A stretch of DNA of 64,000 nt from Impatiens glandulifera (Eukaryota; Streptophyta; Magnoliopsida; Ericales; Balsaminaceae): positions 24,409,710 through 24,473,709 of the forward strand of contig NC_061863.1 in assembly GCF_907164915.1 (NCBI RefSeq), written 5' to 3'. Shown piece after piece: positions 57,534 through 64,000 of the stretch. Position 1 is the stretch's first letter, and every line of letters begins with the position of its first letter. A program made the position numbers and the translations under genes. The notes under the pieces were generated by a model. That model saw nothing but the letters and a program-made list of their open reading frames with translations. It was not told the origin of the DNA and did no database searches.

Positions 57534-59214
57534 AAAAAATGTAATTTAAGAAAATATTTTAAAATTTTTGAAAAAAATATAATTATTTTAATTTATTTTT
57601 AAAAAAATCTTATAACAACATAATTTTTGTGTACGGCAATCAATTTTGACGTATTTATATTTTATATTAAATATTTTTCAAGATATATTTTATAAAATGT
57701 CAATACGGTTTGAATGTTTTAAAAAATATGGAAATAATTAAAAAAATCAAAATAAATAAAAATTTTATTTTGTTTTTCAAATGTGATAAATTAATTAAGA
57801 AAAGTAAAATAGTAAATTAAAGTAGACTTCATTTAAAAAAATGTTTATTTCAAGTTCCATATAGAATAGTTTAAAATTGGAGCCCATTTAATAAAAACGA
57901 TTCAAGTTTGAGCCTTAAACTCAAATAACAATTGATATAATAATAATAATAATAATGCTTAATTTGAATTTATTTAATTTGTCGGGTCAAGTGATTAATT
58001 GAGATATATATTTGAAGGTAAATTGATACTTGGGCAAGATCGTGGGTTGACCCACCCATAAACTATATTAATCGATTTTCGAATTAATTAAAATTAATTT
58101 TTTTTTAAATAAAACTAAAATGGTAAAATAAATCAACTAGATTTATTAATTATTTTATATTAATGTGGTTTTATTTGTTTTTCTAGAAATTAAAAAAATA
58201 AATGTGGCATTGATAGCACGAAATGCACAAACGCGACAGGGACGACACGTTTAGCATGGACATCATGAATAACTCGAAGAATGTAGATGAGCGAAATTTG
58301 GACGATATAAATTGTTTTTTTTTTTGAAAGCTAACAAAAATTATAATGGTCTTAAGGGCCCTTAAAAGTGACCACGACATAGATGACACAAATTTAGAAT
58401 GGGCCTTAAAAGCCTCTGCTTGTAGATATAGGGATTTTTAGGTCAAGATAGAGCGAAAAAAAGAAGTAAGAAGGAGACTTAACAAACAAGCAAGAGAAGA
58501 AGAATGTTCCATTGATGTTCATTCGAAGGTATTTTGTTTTGAGTGTTTGTGAGTAGAGTGAACTAGGCCGTGTTCTGAAGATATTAGGAGTTTCCTTTAA
58601 GTATCCTAGAGTGTTTTTTCATCGACCAATTCTACCTTAATTTGAATTATTCATAAATATTAATTTGCAACTACTTGAGTTTTATGTTTCTCTTATTATG
58701 TATTCTTCTTCTATTTGATTATCTAATTCTATTCACTATAATTGACAAACCCCTAAATTCAATTTTAAATCATTAAAATCATAGGTTGTTGTTCTTGAGA
58801 TCTTTCAGATCAACAACCATAGTATGATCACAACATGATGTAGAATGGATTAAAATCATTTGTAAAAAGTTTGATAATCTTTGATATATGTTATTTCAAA
58901 TTTTCAGAAACTTGTCCTGTTCAGTTTTTTGTTCCTATTTAGTTTAGGAGTAAATTAGATTGTCAATTGTTTGTACATTTCAATTTTTGTAGTTTATGTG
59001 GATACTTGGGCAGAAAATCTAAGATAAACATTTGATGATAAGTTGAGACAAATGTTGACAAGTGAATAAACTCCTATGATGAATCATATTTATTTAATTG
59101 TGACTTATGACAAGTTTGGATGGTTGATCACTTTGCAGTTCATATTCTTAACTACTACCATACTTTTTTGGTTACATTACATACATGCATTAGCTATTAG
59201 TATTTAGTTCCATA
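57534..59214. other. Copy B noncoding DNA before the copia remnant
   Basis: Counterpart of about 19965-21699, with the short (AAT)n at about 57938-57955 and the promoter-like piece at about 58200-58500. Confidence 0.6.
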
Positions 59215-61569
59215 TGCGTTTTTTAATTCTCGAAACACCTAAATATATCGAGGAGGTCTAATTTTATATATGGGCTTATCTACAACAATATTATATTATC
59301 GTGCAAGCGGTGAAGTATCTGACAACTCTGGTATAGTTAATAGTAGTGTTGTAGGTTTAAATTCTTATATGCTCTCAAACTCCACCTTCTTACTAAATTT
59401 TTTCTGAATTTTTTTCGAAAAGATATAGAGGATGTATTATTTAACATAGGTGTTTCAACGAAAGTAACATCTCCACTAATTATTACATTTCTAGTTTCTG
59501 GACACCATAGCTTGTACCCCTTTACACCAAATTTATAACCGATGAAAATACACTTCACAAATCGAGCTTCCAATTTTTTTGATCAACATGAGCATACGCC
59601 GAATAAATAAAAACTCTCAAATCAGAATAACTATAAGGAATACCATACTTCTTGTAGAGTCTATTTATTAATTTTTTTTGACGGAGAACGGTTGACGAGG
59701 AATAATGCTAAAGGTTGCAGCTTCAGCCCAAAAAGACTTTGATAAATCGACATTAAGGAGCATACAACGCACCTTCTTCATCAAAGTTCTATTCATTCTC
59801 TCTGCCACACCATTCTGTTGTGGATTCTTAGACATTGTGTGGTGCCTTACGATTCCTTCAGTTCTGCATAAAGAATTAAAATTTTCAGAACAGAACTCCA
59901 AACCATTATCAGTACGCAAATGTTTTATTGGTTTTCCTGTCTATTTCTCAATCATAGTCTTCCACTCCTTAAACTTAGTGAACACATCACTCTTTTGCTT
60001 AAAGAAGAAAGCCCAAACTTTTCTTGATAAAACGTCGATAATCGTCAGCATATAATAATCACCTCCAATAGAATGCACCTAGACGGTCCCCATATATCAG
60101 AGTGAATATAATCAAGTGCTCCTTCAATATTGTGGATACCTTTAGAGAATCTGACTCTTTTCTGTTTGCCAAGAACATAATGCTCACAAAACTTTGATTT
60201 GGTAATATTTGGTCCATCAAGAAGTCCTTGTTTTCTTAATTCAGTCATTCCATTTTCACTCATATGACCAAGTCGCATATGCCACAATTTTGTGACATCA
60301 TCAGATAACGAGGAGGTAGCAACATCAAAATCGCCTACAACTGTGGAGTTTTTAAGAACATATAACATGTCAAGTTTTCTTTCATCTTTCATCACGACAA
60401 GAACATCTCTACTAACCTTCATAACTCCACCTTCAATAGTGTACTTGTAACATTTTAAATTGAGGGTACTAAGAGAAGTAAGTTTTTTCTAAAAATCAGG
60501 AACATGTCTCACATCATCAAGTGTTTGAACAACTCCATCAAATATCTTGATTTTTATTGTTTCTATACCCACAACATTGCATGATGAATTGTCTCCCATT
60601 ATTACAACACTTTTGGAAACTGTATCATATATTGAAAACCAGTCCCGATTGGGACACATATGATACGCACAGCCAGAATCGAGTATCCAACCATCTTGCG
60701 ACCTTGCATCGCAAATAGAATCTATGAGGAGTTCACTGTCTTTGGCGTCAGCAATACTGGTTTCATCGCAAGTTTCCGTCTGCTTGTTAGTTAGAATATA
60801 ATCATCTTTCATAACTTTATTTTTTATAGCTTCCAACACTTAGATTTTATGTGGCCTCCTTTCTTGCAGTAATTGGAAGTCTACCAATGTTTTCTTGAAT
60901 TTGATCCATTTGCTTGATAACATTTTGAACCATTTTCTTGGGTTCTTCCTCGAGCAGTAAGACCCTTTGCTGGACAATTAGAATGACTAATAAGATATTT
61001 CATTTTCTCATTAGATAATAATGCATCATAAATATCTATAGTAGTGACAACATCATAACTGAATAGAATAGTATCTCAAAACGTGATATAAGATGGGGCA
61101 ACGAACACAAAAGATTCAGGCTAAATCTTCATTGTCACACTTGACTTCCAAGGTTTCCAAATCAGAAATTGTTTCTTTAAATGCCGATATATGCTCTTGT
61201 AGAGGCGTACCGTACCTTTTGACATACAATGAAAATATAATCGCGGCTTCAGATGCAATTTACTAGTAAGATTTGTTTTCATACATAGTTGTTCCAACTT
61301 CAACCATAACTCAGCAGTACTAGTCTCCTTCAAAACATCTTGTAGAATATTGTTCGATAAATTTAGATGTATATGAGACAATGCCTTACGATCCCTTATC
61401 TTTTTCTCTTCTACTGTCATGAATTGTGCATCTTATCAAACCCTAATAGAGTTTTGTCTAAATCCATATGAGTGAGAGAACCTCAAAGCTCCAATAAAAA
61501 TCTAGTGTTCGTACTTCATACTTGACAACTCCAAAAATAGTTATAGTCCTAGAATAAAAAAAGCTCAAA
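59215..61569 (-). pseudogene. Copia gag-protease-integrase remnant (copy B)
   Basis: Same order as 21700-24064. Here the protease continues in frame past DSGCAYHMCPNRDWFSIYDT, and the second integrase Asp is present (RTDNGLEF). However, a 1-bp insertion after SFWAEA shifts the integrase C-terminus, which is in frame in copy A. The linker VKGYKLWCPETRNVIISGDV is also open here (59573-59337). Reverse transcriptase is missing as in copy A. Damage private to each copy occurred after duplication. Confidence 0.9.
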
Positions 61570-61583
61570 GCTCTAATACCAAT

Positions 61584-61985
61584 TGTTGAAAAAACATGAT
61601 ATGAATCTGAGACTAATTGAGATAAAGAAGAGATAAAGTATCAACCAAGAAAGCATGATAAATAACATAAGATTTACGTGGAAATCCATGACGGGAAAAA
61701 TCAAAGACTGAGGAGGAAAAATTCACTATGGGTAAAATGAAAGATTACAACTTAAAGAGAGAAGAATAATTATGACAAATATTCTGTGTGTGAATGTTGT
61801 GTATACAACTCTAACTAAGACCATATATTTATAGGTAACATAATTAGGCCTAGTGGGCCCAATATCAAACAGTTAGGATTTTATATTTTATTACATTATA
61901 TAATATAATATTGTATTATATTATTATATCGTTAGCCTAGGTTTAGGCCCCGATCAAAACTAATTTGGGTCACCATAATCTAACA
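61584..61985 (-). mobile_element. 5' LTR of the copia remnant (copy B)
   Basis: A 402-bp LTR with the same ends as 24079-24475, preceded on the plus strand by the PBS complement at about 61570-61581 (GCTCTAATACCA). Confidence 0.85.
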
Positions 61986-62080
61986 CCCGCAAACACACTT
62001 AATCATTTAACTAGGCGCATAACTTGGTACCTGACGTGCTCGAACCCAGGGCCTCATAAGAAGGCTTGAGATATCCACAT

Positions 62081-62230
62081 CTTGTTGCCGCTAGACGCCC
62101 AGTGATAAGTGTCGACTTAATAGACCAAAAAGTCACGGATTCGATTCAATCTGAAAACGTTTTGAGTTTAAGTGGAGGACCATGGCTGTGGGATAATAAT
62201 GCTAGTTCTTCTTTAATTCAAAAAAAAAGT
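62081..62230 (+). mobile_element. SINE-like element (copy B)
   Basis: Counterpart of 24581-24719 with the same A-box-like and B-box-like motifs and A tail. It differs by a few substitutions, e.g. CCATGGCTGTGGG for CCATGACTGTGGG. Confidence 0.5.
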
Positions 62231-62462
62231 TTTAACTAAAGCTAAGAATAAATTATGAGCTTGCTTCTAGGCTTATAATGATATGATAATAGGAAAATAT
62301 TTGAGATGAAACAAATATAAATGCACCTAGGGAATATTTGAATAATTTGAAAACCAAAAACGAATTTCAAAACTAAAAATTATTTTCTTATTAAACAATT
62401 ATTTTATTTTATTAATATAAAGCAATCAACTTTTTGAATATCTATATATATATATATATAAT

Positions 62463-62751
62463 GATGCTTAATTTTTAAAGTGTCCGGATTGCGGGTCGAG
62501 AGTTGTTGTTAATTTGGATATATATGTGAGAGTAAATGGATACTTGGTTCGGATTATGGGTTGACCCGCCCATAAACTTAAAACGGTTACAAATAAAATA
62601 AAAAATGTTTTATGTATGTTTCGAACTTGCAACATAACAAAACAAGTACAACCCTTTAATCAACTAGGTTAATAACACTTTATTTTTTAAATTCAACACA
62701 AATTAGATAAATGTGGGACATTTTAACAATATAAGTTCAAAATTTTAACTA

Positions 62752-62809
<58 letters not shown>

Positions 62810-62854
62810 ATGCTAACTTTTAAAGTGTTCGTATTGCCGGGTCGAGTGTTGTGG

Positions 62855-62905
<51 letters not shown>

Positions 62906-63160
62906 TAAATGGTTAAAAATAAAATTAAAAATCCTATATGTATGTTTCGAACTTACAACCTAACAAAACTAGTATAACACTTAAGCAACTATGCTAATAA
63001 CACTTTATATTTTAAATTCAACTCCAAATTAGATGAATGCGAGACATTTTAACAGTATAAGTTCAACTTTTTAACTAACTAACTAACTAACTAATCTATT
63101 TATATATAATGATGCTTAGTTTTTAAAGTGTTCGGATTGCCAAGTCGAAAACTGTGGTTA

Positions 63161-63207
<47 letters not shown>

Positions 63208-63355
63208 TAAATGGATACTTGGGTTGGATTGTGGGTTGACCCGCCCATAAACTTAAAACGATTAAAAATAAAATTAAAAATGCTATATGTATGTTTCAAA
63301 CTTGCAACCTAACAAAACAAGTACAACCCTTTAACCAAGTGTAATTGTGATGTGG
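62463..63355 (+). repeat. Three diverged tandem units with TA tracts (copy B)
   Basis: Unit starts at about 62463, 62809 and 63111. The TA runs are longer at 62757 and 62857 and shorter at 63165 than their copy A counterparts. Confidence 0.8.
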
Positions 63356-64000
63356 TTTGCCGATGAATAATAAGCCGATATCAATTGAAAGTGGTTAAAA
63401 AATATGAATCAAATATTTGATTGACCAAAGTGTGAGGTCACAATATTAAATACTAAAAAATATGAATCAAATATTTGATTCACTAAATTGAAAGTGTTAG
63501 GTCACGAGATAAGAGATTCATTCGGAAAAAATATGTGATGAGATATGTGAGAAGATAATTAGTTGTTTTACCGAAATGAATAAAATGTTAAACGAGAGCG
63601 TTCTGTTTTTTATTTTAATATATTATTCGTGATTTATTAAGTATTTTAAACATTGAATACATATTATTATTATTATTATTTTTTATTAAATTTATTTTAT
63701 TTATATTTGTATCCGTTTGAATCACACCGGAATCTTTCTAGTTAAAACTAAAGTTATGAATGTAAAAAAAAACAAATAATAATAAAAAGGAAGCAATTCC
63801 TAAGGAGAATACTATTTTTTATTTTATTTAAAAATGTATTTAAAAATGTTATTTTTTAGAAAGGTTCCTTTTGTAGACCTTTCCAAGAAAGAAAAGTTTA
63901 TTGGAGCTAGTCGGAAAACCATAACTCTTATTTGTAAAATTGTAATTAGCGCATTTTTGACCAATTTGGTTTGGCTTCATGTTAAAAGCTCCTCACATCT
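63356..64000. other. Copy B DNA to the window edge
   Basis: Counterpart of 25811-26462. No gene seen. The cysteine-rich peptide gene of copy A begins (3' end) about 640 bp beyond the matching point. Confidence 0.6.

Larger units (their letters stand above)
45286..64000 (+). repeat. Large segmental duplication, copy B
   Basis: Colinear with 13345-26462 and interrupted by three pieces absent from copy A: 50464-51335, about 51528-52571 and 54888-57533. It is still matching at the last base of the window, so its right end lies outside. Confidence 0.9.

Overview
The window is AT-rich nuclear DNA of a flowering plant, probably a eudicot. The evidence is spliced genes with GT-AG introns, Ty1/copia LTR retrotransposons primed by initiator tRNA-Met, L1-type LINEs, CACTA and hAT DNA transposons, MITE-like foldbacks and long TA microsatellites. 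I cannot name the species. No rRNA, tRNA or CRISPR locus was seen.

Layout. 1-2200: a decayed, low-complexity ORF block of unknown origin. 3.1-10 kb: an intact six-exon gene for a plant PTPMT1/DSP8-type dual-specificity phosphatase (327 aa, HCxxGxGRS active site), whose second intron carries a LINE relic and a 343-bp near-perfect palindrome. 10.4-10.9 kb: a foldback element. 11.4-12.4 kb: the 3' end of a copia element with one LTR. 13.3-26.5 kb: copy A of a large duplicated segment, which opens with a solo LTR and contains a broken copia element (LTR, PBS, gag, protease, integrase), a SINE-like unit and diverged tandem repeats with TA tracts. 27.1-27.6 kb, minus strand: a small three-exon gene, too fragmented to show up as a long ORF, for a secreted 94-aa peptide with eight cysteines, with its own TATA box and AATAAA signal; hairpin MITEs sit just upstream. 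29.8-31.7 kb: a decayed hAT transposase cut by a copia element that has gag but no pol (31.7-35.3 kb). 35.9-37.6 kb: a CACTA-like relic. 38.1-45.3 kb: nested and rearranged copia elements of one family, including two LTR arms facing each other. 45.3-64 kb: copy B of the duplication, cut off by the window end.

Two patterns stand out. First, the LTRs of the local copia family carry arrays of short palindromes built from AGAC/GTCT half-sites, upstream of a predicted TATA box. The arrays differ greatly in length between copies and have formed higher-order repeats of about 111, 134-137 and 433-455 bp. A related element has an unrelated-looking array that keeps the same palindromic theme. Second, the duplication has one boundary exactly at such an LTR. 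Copy A has a solo LTR with a perfect 5-bp target-site duplication (GATAA). Copy B has the same LTR with the same right flank but is joined on the left to PBS and gag. This fits unequal recombination between LTRs. After the duplication copy B gained a solo LTR and a truncated LINE, each recognisable against the empty site in copy A; a CACTA element is also present only in copy B, at a less clean site.

The phosphatase is the only confidently named host gene. The cysteine-rich peptide gene is the best candidate for an overlooked gene. Everything else recognisable is transposon-derived.
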